DNA of 64,000 bases from NCBI GenBank assembly GCA_036365455.1, contig JAWQUS010000011.1:7646001-7710000 (forward strand), read 5' to 3'. Source of the stretch: Macrosoma leucophasiata. Taxonomy: Eukaryota > Arthropoda > Insecta > Lepidoptera > Hedylidae. Shown here one piece after another: positions 54,545 to 64,000 of the stretch (the stretch's first letter is position 1; the number at the start of each line of letters is the position of its first letter). The position numbers and the translations under genes were made by a program. Under the pieces are notes generated by a model. That model ran no database searches. It worked only from the letters and a program-made list of their open reading frames with translations, and had not been told where the DNA came from.

Positions 54545-54796
54545 CTATTGTTCTTTGGCGTTGTTTATATTAGAATTCATGGCATCAGAGGTATTAGAGG
54601 TACTAGAGAGGGAGCTCGTTCTGGGCCGCATCAAATTAAAAGCATTTGTTGCATTTTGCTTGAATGGAGGTATGGTCTGCTGTTTTTTCGGTTGGTTGGT
54701 ATGGGATGAGGGCGATATAGAGGGTGACGTAGATATTTCTCGTTTTCTCTTCTCTTGGATGTTACTTCTTTCTTTAACTATTAGTTTCTTCTTTCT
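54545..54796 (-). CDS. Possible short ORF1 of the RTE LINE, 5'-open
   Basis: On the minus strand a frame runs open from the insertion site to TAG at 54545-54547. It is rich in Ser, Thr, Asn and Lys (STSPSISPSSHTNQPKKQQ) and has no recognisable domain. The first Met is near the end (about 54640). RTE elements often have a small poorly conserved ORF1 before ORF2. It may equally be leader sequence. Confidence 0.3.
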   Translation of the reverse strand, partial: RKKKLIVKERSNIQEKRKREISTSPSISPSSHTNQPKKQQTIPPFKQNATNAFNLMRPRTSSLSSTSNTSDAMNSNINNAKEQ

Positions 54797-55027
54797 TAAA
54801 CTTCGAGGTAACTAGAGATAAAGGATTTAACACCGTTATCCCTGATAGCCCGCGACCCGGGAATCGAACCACCCCAGCGGTGATGTAGTGGCCTGCAACC
54901 ACTAGGCTGCTGAGGCAGTTAAATTAATTTAGAATTATTGGCATTGTCGTGCCAAAAATCAATAACATAAATTAAGATTTTGAATTCAGAAAGACATTCC
55001 GGTTATTTAAGGACTGCCTAAGACATC

Positions 55028-55378
55028 GAAGCGCGCATGGCCCAGCGGCTGGTGTAGATCGTATACGATCTACTCGGTCAAGCACTACGGGCGCGGTCGG
55101 GTAGTATGATGGGTGACCGCTAATGGCAAATTAAATGCGCGTTTCCGTGCTTCGGAGGGGACGTTAAGCCGTCGGTCCCGGTTGCTATCGATGGATAGCA
55201 TTCGTTAAACCTTGTCGGAGGCCTAATGGGCGGTTTGAAAACATCCGACAGCGGGTTGGCCACTAACCCACCTCCACCAATCCGCATTGGAGCAGCGTGG
55301 TTACTCCCCCCAAAAAAAGGGGAGAGACTCGTGGCCAGCAGTGGGACGTAAAATGGGTTGCCATTATTATTATTATTA
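55028..55378 (+). repeat. 5S rRNA-derived SINE, full length, 9-bp TSD
   Basis: GAAGCGCGCATGGCCCAGCG start, GATGGGTGACCGCTAATGG, (ATT)n tail. TAAGACATC flanks it exactly at 55019-55027 and 55379-55387. Confidence 0.88.
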
Positions 55379-55390
55379 TAAGACATCACT

Positions 55391-55540
55391 TAGCCTGGGT
55401 TGCACCAACATGTTTGTTAAAGTTATTGAAACATTTCACATCCTTCTCTAACTTAAAGAAATTGGTTAAAGTTATAGAAGGATGTGAAATGTTACAACAA
55501 CTTCAACTTTAACAAATATCGTTTTGCAACCCAGGCTTAA
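55391..55540. mobile_element. MITE with GCCTGGGTTGCACCA ends, copy 2
   Basis: GCCTGGGTTGCACCAACA and TTTTGCAACCCAGGC are inverted, with TTA on both sides. The interior repeats ACATCCTTCTCTAACTTAAA and its inverted partner AAGGATGTGAAATGT. It matches 33055-33203. Confidence 0.75.
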
Positions 55541-56247
55541 CGTGATTTAAACATTAGAGTCATCACGCGTCTGCGTTGGAACAAAATGACTAAAATGGTT
55601 GCACCCTTCAAAATACAGACCACTTTTATCTCTGCTTAACTTTAATACAGAACGTATTTCACAGAATTGCAACCGCTTGTTTTTAATTTGTACAGTATAT
55701 TAATTTATTGGCTAACATAAATACCGCATACCAAATTGCATGTACAAAAACTTTACTGTTGTATTAATTCAACGCAAACCAAATCTATATTTTACATGCA
55801 CCATGTTTCGACAAGCCCACTGATATTTTATGGGTGATATAAAAATCTATCTTGTTGATGTATATTCGTTTGTATCGCTAAAAGTTGGACATGCAATGAA
55901 ACTGTAGCGAATATAACCTTTTCATGACATTTTTGTACAGGCTTTGCCCATGGATTTCGGAGCATAGTAAACTAAAGGCTTGTTATGAATTACATATTTG
56001 CATTGCTAAATATATCTTAATATATGTATTACCGCTTCAATTATTAAGATATTTTTTCAAGTTTTTTAGAGAATACTGAAGTTCTCTACCTACCGAGTTT
56101 CAAGTATAGCTGTAATAGTTTTGCAGTAGCTCTGAGATACAAACGGACGAATAGACAGACTTAATGAATGATCTAGAAGCGTTCCGTTTTTTGCTATTTG
56201 GCTACGGAACCCAATAAATTTACAATTTTCTATGTTATATGTATATT
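55541..56247. other. Non-coding stretch, nothing recognised
   Basis: AT-rich; a family D-like end (GTTCCGTTTTTTGC, CTACGGAACCC) lies near 56180-56212. Confidence 0.45.
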
Positions 56248-56411
56248 TTTTTTATGTTATGGGAGTGGCAGACAAGCGTGCAGTTCACATTGATGTTAAG
56301 TGATGACTGCAGCCTACAACCCACACAAAGACCGAGGTCAAAATGCGGATGCGTTACCACTCCTGAGGCCTGAGGTGTTATGCGTCTGTGCCGGAAATTA
56401 CAGGGCCGTAA
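56248..56411 (-). repeat. SINE-A, 5'-truncated
   Basis: Poly(T) start, GTGGCAGACAAGCGTGCAGT, ends at AATTACAGGGCCGTAAAA. Confidence 0.7.
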
Positions 56412-57119
56412 AATTTAATTTTGGTTATTTGTCACAAGATTTTGATTTATTTAAATAGGTACGATTTTATAGATTTACACCACCAACCATTCCATTCTAT
56501 GGAAACAAAAGTCAAGAATCTGTCTACCCTCGTCGCAGTCAATATCTCCGCCCACATTAACAGTTAAGGTTTTGCCCCAAAGAGCCACCATTATCGTAAT
56601 TATTTGTTTTTTTTTTGGATGTGAGTAATCATTAGTGGACCCCAGTTTTTTGGAGGTCGAGAGGAAAAAAACGGAACGCTTATTGAATCACTTTTATTTC
56701 TATTTGTCCGTCCGTCCGTCTGACTCGCTCTTACCGGTTAGTTTTGTGAGCGTTTGAACAAATCTATACTTATAATAAAACTGTAAAAGTGTAAATTCTG
56801 TTCATTCAAAATATTGAAAAAATAAGTAACAGAAAAACTGCCAGTCCAATTACAATGAAACTTGGTATGAATATATTTTTACCTTTGGCGCACAACACTG
56901 GGTACTTTTTATTCCGAAAACATGTGTGTGTGTCTGTGTGTTTGTGCATGCTAATATCAGAAACAGTTTATTCGATTTGCGGTTTTTACTAATATATTAT
57001 GGTAAGTTTCACTTAACATTTAGTGTATGTTTCATGTGAATCGGTTCAGAAATACAAAAGTTATATCAATTTAAAGAATCATTTCGAATATTTTTAAGCT
57101 ATTCTGCCTATCTTCGTTC

Positions 57120-57480
57120 TATTTTTTATGGGGTTTCGTACCTAAAAGGTAAAAACGGATCCCACGGATTACTAATTCTCCGCTATCTGTCTGTCTGTCC
57201 GTCCGTCCGTCTGTCTGTTACCAGGCTGTATCTCATAAATAGTGATACCTAGAAAGCTAACATTTTCACAAATTATGTATTTCTGTTACCGCTATAAAGA
57301 CAAAATTAATTACTAAAAATAAGAACCTGAAAATGTTAAGGGGTCCAAGGGGGCGTACAATAAACGTGTTTTGTTTTCGTATATTTTTTTGCTCGATAAA
57401 AATAACGGTAGTAAGTTGACGCTTAATATTTTCACAGAATTTTTAGGTCTTATGTTGTATATTACCTTTCCATAATAAAT
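57120..57480 (+). repeat. Dispersed repeat related to 33930-34180
   Basis: CCAGGCTGTATCTCATAAAT, GTGATACCTAG, AATTATGTATTTCTGTTACC, GCTATAAAG. Confidence 0.5.
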
Positions 57481-57659
57481 CTATACATACATATACATAC
57501 ATACATACAAATAAATAAAATTGGAGTGCCTGTTTGCAATATTAAAAAAACCGCTTTTTACAAAATGCATATGTATGTATACACGGTACATATACCAAAA
57601 CAACATTTTTTAAAATTTTTGTCTGTCTTTCTGTCTGTTTGGCGGGGCTAATCTTGGGA

Positions 57660-58095
57660 ACGGCTTTACTGATTTTGACGGGACTTCCACGGGTAGGTAG
57701 CTGATGTGATAAGGAGTTACTTAGGCTACTTTTATCTCCATACAACCATACATACATACCTACATACAAATAAATAGAATTCGAGTGTCTCCGATTTTGA
57801 CGGGACTTTCACTGGCAGATAACTGATGTGATAAGGAGTTACTTAGGCTACTTTTATCTCCATACAATCATACATACATACCTACATACAAATAAATAGA
57901 ATTCGAGTGTCTCCGATTTTGACGGGACTTTCACTGGCAGATAGCTGATGTGATAAGGAGTAACTTAGGCTACTTTTATCTCCATACAACCATACATACA
58001 TTACCTACATACAAATAAATAGAATTTGAGTGCCTCCGATTTTGACGAGACTTTCACGAGCAGATAGCTGATGTTATAAGGAGTAACTTAGGCTA
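57660..58095 (+). repeat. Tandem array, about 3.5 units of 126 bp
   Basis: Each unit has GATTTTGACGGGACTT(T/C)C, GCTGATGTGATAAGGAGT, ACTTAGGCTACTTTTATCTC and ATACATACATACCTACATAC. Unit starts lie near 57667, 57792, 57918 and 58038. Confidence 0.8.
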
Positions 58096-58303
58096 TTTAT
58101 ACTTGCTGCGCCCACGACTTCGTCCGGGTAGATACTGAACAATCATATTTTTTCTCACGTGGACGAAGTCGCGGGCACAGCTAGTATTTTATAAATACTA
58201 GGGAAGGTCGACCAATGGAAATGATAAATGCAAGCTTTTCAAGTTAAACACTGAAATAAAAATTGGAAGGGGAAAGTAGAGAATTTAATAGGATACAGTA
58301 TTC

Positions 58304-58540
58304 GATTACTGGTGGTAGAGCTCCAATGGGCACTATCGCCTTACCTAATCTATCTACCGCAATACCGGTGATGTTCAACGTTATCGTATTCCGATAACAA
58401 ATAAAACAATTTAGGCCTAAGGGGTGGAAACGCGTCTACATTTTAGACCTCTGGTTTAGTTGTTAGATGTTTATTGGCTGCAGTATTCGCTTACTATATT
58501 GTAAACTGCGCGCTTCTTTACCATCACTATAACACAAAAA
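58304..58540 (+). repeat. SINE-A, strongly diverged
   Basis: TTACTGGTGGTAGAGCTCCA start, then GCCTTACCTAATCTATCTAC and AAACTGCGCGCTTCTTTACC. Confidence 0.5.
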
Positions 58541-59054
58541 ATGAACTGTGAACTTCTTTGCCACATTTAGACCGACAAAAAAAGTCATAATTTAGTTGAT
58601 TTCAACTATTTCACAAAGGAACCCCAATAATGTATATTCGGAACGGTCATCGTATCGGCTTCAGCTCTTTGTAAATAACTGCACACCGACCGCATACCAA
58701 TACATAGATGGATAATGGAACAAAAATAAACCAGTTTTTGCCACACCAAAGTGCATGAATTTTGTACGCAAAAACTCGATACCAAAAAAATCATATGTTC
58801 ACACACGCCAAATGGATTTCGCATTGTGTATTTTGGCTTTTGAGTATATTGCAAACGTCAAATATGAATAAAATTGAGTTACAGTGCTAATCAAGAAATA
58901 ATGCACATCGAGCCTGTGAAAGAGATGATCGGCTTGTTTCGACTTCGTAGAGCGTTATCTCAGTTGCACACTGACTACGTAAGCACTGACAGTCCGGTAT
59001 TGGTCAAAACTTAATCAAACTACTACTAATTTTTGAATTTCTGACAATAAACGT
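58541..59054. other. Non-coding stretch, nothing recognised
   Basis: The minus-strand frame at 58606-58854 has no features beyond being open. Confidence 0.45.
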
Positions 59055-59440
59055 TTAGTTAGTAGAGGGGGGGGCACTTGACTCTAACGAAAATTGACAC
59101 TTTAAAGCTTAATAAGTCACGAACAGTTAATTAAATCGAAATGATGATAGCACATCCATAACATTTTTAAAAGACCTATCCAACGATATCCCACATTATA
59201 TGGAAAACGAAAAATAAAAATGGAAATATCCGCGCGTTATATCTAGGGGAGGTACCCTAAATAATTTTATTTTTCATATTTTACTTCTACCGCTTTGTCG
59301 GCGTAATTAAGGTGTATACGTATGCCAAATTTTAAGACTCTAGTACCAATAGTTTTTGCGCTAAACCGTGGACGGACAGACAGACAGATAGACATGGCGA
59401 AACTTTGAGGGTTCCTTGTTTACTACGGAACCCTAAAAAA
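59055..59440 (+). repeat. Dispersed repeat, inverted relative to 4648-5035
   Basis: GAAAATTGACACTTTAAAGC, AATAAGTCACGAACAGTTAA, GACGGACAGACAGACAGATA and GGGTTCCTTGTTTACTACGG in order. Confidence 0.6.
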
Positions 59441-59795
59441 GAAGCAAGTACTTAAAAGAAGTTTATTATCATAGCCTACCTACACTTCAACTTAATTGAT
59501 GAAATAATAATACGTAGCTTGTATAAATAATTTCATAATTAATGGAAAAATGTAATTATAAGAACGGTAAACCAATTACTGGAAGATATAATATGTCTGG
59601 CTAATTAATGGACAATTTATTATTATAATTAATTACTAAAGCATTTCTGAGAATCCAACCATGATACTTTAACTGATCAGTATCTTATCTCGTATATACC
59701 AAGAAAGTGATATAGTATCTTATTGAAAATAAATAATATGAACGCCCGTTTTCGCTAAATGGGGAGACTAGGAGTGTATGTATTTTAATTACTAT

Positions 59796-60093
59796 TTTAC
59801 TGGTGGTAGAACTCGAGTGAGTTAGCTTTCGGGCATAGGCACCATCGCATTACCTAATATACTTGCCGCTAAATGGTAGTGTTCTGAGTGTTCAGCACTA
59901 TAGTGTCCCGGTCAGGTGGTAATGTACGGCTCTGTAATTTCCGGCACAGAGGCATATCACCTTAGATCTCAGGAGTGGTAACGCATCTGCGTTTTGACCT
60001 TGATCTTTGTGTGGGTGTCTATTGGCTGCAGTCATCACTTAACATCAATGTGACCTGATTGCTTGTTTGCCACTTCGATTAAATAAAAAAAAC
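59796..60093 (+). repeat. SINE-A, full length
   Basis: TTTTACTGGTGGTAGAACTC start, small duplication TGTTCTGAGTGTTCAGCACT, AAATAAAAAAAA tail. Confidence 0.75.
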
Positions 60094-60111
60094 AGTTGTA
60101 AAAAAAACTTA

Positions 60112-60360
60112 CTAGTGGTAGAGTTCCATTACAGGAGCTGCGAATATTGTAGCCTATAATCACCTACATAAAAACCAGAGATTCAATATAAATGCGTTGC
60201 CTCTTCAGGTCTAAATTACCCTTGTGCCGGAAAGTACAGGGCCATACATTACTACCTGACTTCAACACGATAGCGTTGAACACTACTATTTTGCAGCAAG
60301 TAAATTATGTAACACGATGGTGCCTACGCCCGCAAGCTGTCACTGGAGGTTTACCATTAA
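60112..60360 (-). repeat. SINE-A pieces in inverted arrangement
   Basis: 60112-60148 is a plus-strand 5' start (AGTGGTAGAGTTCCATTACA). 60150-60360 is a minus-strand body ending CACTGGAGGTTTACC. Confidence 0.5.
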
Positions 60361-60660
60361 CAAATATTTGGTAATAGAACCCAGGACCTTAACTGTAGTG
60401 GCTTTCTACCACTATACTAAAATAAATAAGTGTCTTTACTTAATGTCACAGTTAATTATAACAAACACAATTTTTCAATCATTGTGTTCGTAACCGGCGA
60501 GTCGTGGGTGTTTGCATGTATGCTTGAATGCATGCATTTACCTCTGCCTACCTCTTCGGGGATTGCAATGAAGTAAAGTTACAATGTTTCATGCGAAACT
60601 TATGCAACACATGCGATTATAAACAAATAAGTTTATTATTAAAGTGACATATTTGAGTGA
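60361..60660. repeat. Repeat copy paired with 63680-63890, split by SINE-B
   Basis: AATAGAACCCAGGACCTTAA, CACAGTTAATTATAAC and AAGTTTATTATTAAAGTGAC are shared in order. SINE-B 3' sequence interrupts it at 60489-60582. Confidence 0.55.
60489..60582 (+). repeat. SINE-B 3' fragment
   Basis: CGTAACCGGCGAGTCGTGGG to CTGCCTACCTCTTCGGGGAT. Confidence 0.65.
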
Positions 60661-60662
60661 AT

Positions 60663-61921
60663 TTCAACAACTACGATTTTTTGCCTAATTTTGGTGAAAA
60701 TTTTTGTTTTTGAATTTATCAGTAATCCTTATTATTTATTTTCAAGAAATACCTGTTGAGTTATATTAAATGTAAGAGAAATCTATTTAATACTAAAAAC
60801 TTCTAATATATTGTCAACACCGGAATTCGTAAGACACCAAAATTGATACCTGACTCCAAAATTTGTAAATATGACAACAAAATGGTTTAACTGCATCATA
60901 ATTTTAATCAATCAATAAATCCTCATAATTTTAGTGAATTAACATTTTATTAAAATGTTTATTCACCTTCTCTTTCTTTTTTTCGCAATTTTTCTAGTTT
61001 GAAAAAAATAATTGGTAAATTGGTTAGATCATACCAATTTTTTTTTCTTTTCTCCTCCTTTCTGCAACCCTTTTCCTCTCCCAGTACTCCGCGTGTGTTA
61101 ACTTCGACTTTTTATATAATATTAATAATTTTGGTGTAGCTTAACAATTCTTGTCATACGTAAAACACCACCAAAACCACCAAAATGGGATCACCAAAAT
61201 TAGAAACTTGTATAAATTATTTATTTAAAAAAAAATCACTTAACATACAATAATTATACTTGAGTCATTTTGAAATGATATAAACCATATCATTATACCA
61301 AACCTTTATATTATAAATATGTATTACAACACATACTATTAAAAGGAACGATTTGAAACATCACACCAATATTGCACTTTTTTTGGTCCGATTACTTTGA
61401 AAAGACTTACTTTCGTTTTTGACGGGAAATAACAACAGTATAGCACGAAACTGTCATTGTTCCCCGTGAGCATCCTACTAAACGAAGAGAATGGTGGAAA
61501 TGTCATCCTTAAGGATGTGTTGTGTACGAGATAATTAATGATTATATTATTCCCACCAAAATTTTAGATTTCGCGCGGACAGCCCTTTTTGATTCCCTCT
61601 AGGATAAAGTATTGCACTAAATAATATAATAAAATTGTCATCGAATAGAATAACTAACGTTTAATAGAAATAACATTAGTTATATCTGGTAAACCAGTGT
61701 AGTTTCATTTAAACGGTGGTTAATACAAGAAAAACAGTATGTGGACGCGCCACCAAACTTAGAAACATGGGAAACATTTTGTTTTTTCTCTAATTTCCAA
61801 AATGTTTTCTACAAATATATTGTTGGCCTCATCAAGAAATAGAAGTCTATTTTCCTGAAAAAATATACTGTATTACGTATATGAAGATTAAGATATGATT
61901 TTCAGCGACGCCGTCTAAAAA
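60663..61921. other. AT-rich stretch, nothing recognised
   Basis: No supported frames. It may include upstream parts of the LINE fragment that follows, too decayed to read. Confidence 0.45.
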
Positions 61922-62341
61922 TTGTGCTTGAGAAATTCACCCATTCATTGGTTTCGAATAAAATACTGTAATTCTTACAAAGAACGATTGGAACATTTTC
62001 ATGTTGTTTCCCTTGAAAACCGCAGAATATATTATGATCTTAGCCTCCTTCACAAGATATTACACTCTACTTTAGAGTCGCCATCGCTCCTTACTCAAAT
62101 AAATATAAATACCAGATTTAGATCTCGGAATCGTAACTTTAATATATTTACCTTGCAAGTGTTTAAAAATAATATCTCCTATTTCAATCCCATAGTAAGA
62201 ATGTGTCGCCACTACAATAAAATTCTTGTCTCTAACAGAGACATTGACCTCGTCCACCTTAACTTGCACCAATTCCAGAGGCAAATAAAAAATCATCTGA
62301 GTGAAGAATGTGGGTTTGGATATTATAATAATGAAATGTAA
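61922..62341 (+). pseudogene. LINE ORF2 C-terminal fragment
   Basis: A 139-codon frame with RLEHFHVVSLENRRIYYDLS, LHKILHSTLESPSLL and the closing R.....N..FNPIVRMCRHYN pattern matches the region after the reverse transcriptase of jockey/CR1-like LINEs (RR..D...L.K...G). No catalytic domain is present, and an in-frame stop lies just upstream at about 61915. The first ATG is not a real start. Confidence 0.6.
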
Positions 62342-62672
62342 TAACTATATTAATATTTTAATATGTTCAATAATTAATAATAATAATGAAAATGAGTGAT
62401 ATAATAATAATTGTATTTTTATACTGTTTTTCCAAATTGTATTTAAATTATTTGTAAATTTTCTCATAAATGATTGGAACACAGAAAATTTTAAAAAATT
62501 GTAACGAAAAAAAAAAAAATCATGTAAATTAAATATTAATTTATGTAGCTTATAGGCATGCATGTTTTGGATTACAATTTAGATCATTACTCTTATACAA
62601 ACTACTGAATGTTAAATGAAATTGTTATCTGTTTTGTGTGCTACATTGATAATAAATAAATAAATAAATAAA
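62342..62672 (+). repeat. LINE 3' UTR and (AAAT)n tail
   Basis: AT-rich 3' sequence ends in AATAAATAAATAAATAAATA at about 62648-62672, a simple-repeat tail on the same strand as the fragment before it. Confidence 0.5.
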
Positions 62673-62935
62673 TTGCTTTAAAATATTTTGGCATTAAGTC
62701 AATTATGGTATTGATGGTATTGATAGGTTGTTACACTTTATTTAGTGTGTGAGTGTTAAAAATATGCGTCTATACATTTTGTTATCGGAATACAGTATCG
62801 CTGAACTAAGCAGTTAAATGTTAGATAACGCAATGGTAGGTAGACTTTGAGCTCTGATTCACTGAAATAGAACAGCTGATTGGCATTGACAGGTTAACCT
62901 AAAAGGTTGTAAGATAATCCCTATTATATATTTTA

Positions 62936-63124
62936 TAGTTGGTATTATAAATGTGAAAGTAACTCTGTCTGTCTGTATGTCTGTTACCTTTTCACGTCCA
63001 AACGAGTGAATCGATTTTAATGAAATTTAGTACAGATATAGAGCTGACTTTGAGCAAGATCATAGGCTACTTTAGTTAATTATAAAACGACATAAACGCG
63101 GGCGAAGCCGCGGGCAACAGTTAG
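62936..63124 (+). mobile_element. Non-autonomous Helitron-like element, diverged end
   Basis: GTATTATAAATGTGAAAGTA start, GTTACCTTTTCACGTCCAAA, AACGCGGGCGAAGCCGCGGG hairpin, CAACAGTTAG in place of CTAG. Same family as 30655-30833. Confidence 0.6.
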
Positions 63125-63318
63125 TAGTTTGTACAATAGCAATGATTTTACTCGAATGGATAAGTTTATAGATAAATACAAACAAGCATTCATTTGTGGT
63201 GCATAATTTGTAAGTTGCCATTTTTTAATCCCATTATACCTATGAGGTCACAAGTCTATTTAAATTCCGAGGATGGCGGTCCTGCAAATTGCCCGAAAAC
63301 CGAAAACATATATCAATA

Positions 63319-63660
63319 CTAGCGGCCCGCCCCGGCTTCGCGCTGTGCAATGTTGCTTACCCTCTCCTATTCGTCTTAGCGTGATGATTATACATAGATA
63401 TAGCCTAAAGTCTTCCTCGATACCTTTAATAGTTTAGGCAGCGTACGCAAAATATGTAACTTTTCTGTTTGATTTTTTACACCTTGTGTCTGAAAAACCC
63501 AAATATCTTACGGAACCCTATTTTTTCCAAAATAAAATATAGCCTATGTTACCCGTGGATAATGTAGCTTTCGAATAGTGAAAGAATTTTAAAAATCGGT
63601 CCAGTAGTTATTGAGCCTATTCATTACAAACAAACAAACAAAAAAATATTACCCATTTAT
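63319..63660 (-). mobile_element. Helitron-like element, minus strand
   Basis: CTAGCGGCCCGCCCCGGCTT at the left is the reverse complement of a CTAG end like that at 28836. AAACAAACAAACAAAAAAAT matches the reversed GTTTGTTTG start region. Confidence 0.55.
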
Positions 63661-63679
63661 AATATTCGTTTATATAAAT

Positions 63680-63890
63680 CAGTACCTGACTTAGTAATAG
63701 AACCCAGCACGTTAGCCGTAGTAGCCTTCGACCACTAAGCCACTAGTGCATATACTCGTAAAATAGATTAAAGTATCTGTATTTCATTTCACAGTTAATT
63801 TTAATGTAAACACAGTAAGTCATCTGATATTTACGCGACACATGTGGTTAATAAACAAATTGGTTTATTATTAAAGTGACATATTTATTG
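63680..63890. repeat. Repeat copy paired with 60361-60660
   Basis: TAATAGAACCCAGCACGTTA, TTCACAGTTAATTTTAA and TTGGTTTATTATTAAAGTGA in order. The first part resembles a B box on the minus strand (GAACCCAGCACG). Confidence 0.5.
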
Positions 63891-64000
63891 GTTTGGAATA
63901 AAATACTGCGATTGTATTAAAACGTTGCTGCATTTAATGAAACAGCACAGTTTCAGTAGTTGAATTGCAAATTTGCATCAATTTTTCAAATTTGCGGCAA

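Larger units (their letters stand above)
51452..54796 (-). mobile_element. RTE-clade LINE, near complete, with 14-15-bp TSD
   Basis: On the minus strand: a 5' leader with a short open frame, one long endonuclease-RT frame, a 65-bp 3' UTR and an (ATT)n-type tail. TAAACTTCGAGGTA occurs at 51437-51450 and 54797-54810, both followed by A. This is the duplicated target within SINE-B. About 3.3 kb fits a full-length RTE; a small 5' truncation cannot be excluded. Confidence 0.85.
51316..54920 (-). repeat. SINE-B split by an RTE LINE
   Basis: 51316-51450 holds the 3' half and 54811-54920 the tRNA-like head (GAATCGAACCACC B box, CTGCTGAGGCAGTT end). The LINE fills the gap. Confidence 0.8.
56763..58184 (+). 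mobile_element. Helitron-like unit or composite of units, with internal tandem repeats
   Basis: TCTATACTTATAATAAAACT start between A and T, CACAGCTAG end followed by T. Near the 3' end CCCACGACTTCGTCC and GGACGAAGTCGCGGG are inverted. The interior holds a repeat shared with 33930 and a 126-bp tandem array. It may be several overlapping elements. Confidence 0.4.

Noticed and set aside
54555..54815. Plus-strand 86-codon hydrophobic frame
   Set aside because: It lies antisense to the LINE leader, runs across the insertion junction at 54810 and has no support.
57660..58095. CRISPR-like array
   Set aside because: Units are contiguous 126-bp tandem repeats without unique spacers in a eukaryotic sequence.

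Overview
The window looks like repeat-dense nuclear DNA of an insect, most likely a moth or butterfly (Lepidoptera). It is AT-rich. It carries a Mag-type Ty3/Gypsy element, a BEL/Pao element, an RTE-clade LINE, a mariner, Helitron-like ends of the CTAG type, a 5S rRNA-derived SINE and several tRNA-derived SINEs. I see no complete host protein gene. Almost every long reading frame belongs to a transposable element, and most short frames lie inside dispersed repeats.

Layout. 1-3719: the 3' part of a Mag-like Ty3/Gypsy retrotransposon (end of gag, all of pol, polypurine tract, 3' LTR); its reverse transcriptase active site carries an Asp-to-Asn change. 3720-6448: stacked non-coding repeats, including a fold-back element at 4184-4645. 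6449-about 12085: a BEL/Pao polyprotein broken by one in-frame stop and one single-base frameshift, then a probable 3' LTR. 12100-43060: a mosaic of SINEs, MITE-like hairpins, Helitron-like copies and LINE 3' ends, often nested. It includes a three-copy degenerate tandem block (17371-21085), tRNA-like sequences, and a short spliced gene fragment on the minus strand (25518-25976). 43064-44772: a Helitron-like end, a long (TA)n tract and a dead 1.29-kb mariner with clear terminal repeats and TA flanks. 46733-47277: a decayed RTE 3' fragment. 51452-54796: a near-complete RTE LINE on the minus strand with an open 977-codon ORF, inserted in a tRNA-derived SINE and flanked by a 14-15-bp target duplication. 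55028-64000: a 5S-SINE with a perfect 9-bp duplication, a MITE, a Helitron-like unit with 126-bp tandem repeats, more SINEs and a LINE C-terminal fragment.

Repeat families named here. SINE-A: about 300 bp, begins near ACTGGTGGTAGAGC, ends in poly(A), roughly two dozen copies. SINE-B: tRNA-derived head with A and B boxes, 3' end CCTACCCCTTCGGGGAT plus ACAGGCGTGAAG. 5S-SINE: head resembling 5S rRNA, tail (ATT)n. SINE-F: a second tRNA-headed SINE. Family D: begins AAACCGGNCAAGTGCGAGT, ends ACGGAACCCTAAAAA. SINE-B shares its 3' end with a LINE 3' end present three times, which suggests how it was mobilised.

How the parts interact: insertion order can be read directly in several places (LINE in SINE-B; MITE and SINE-A in SINE-B; RTE end in SINE-A; SINE-B fragment in a fold-back loop). 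I found no convincing new biological system such as a defence island, CRISPR array or operon. The most unusual items are the palindromic structures, the tandem block and the spliced fragment. Repeat boundaries were judged by eye and may be off by several bases; copy-to-copy identities were not computed.
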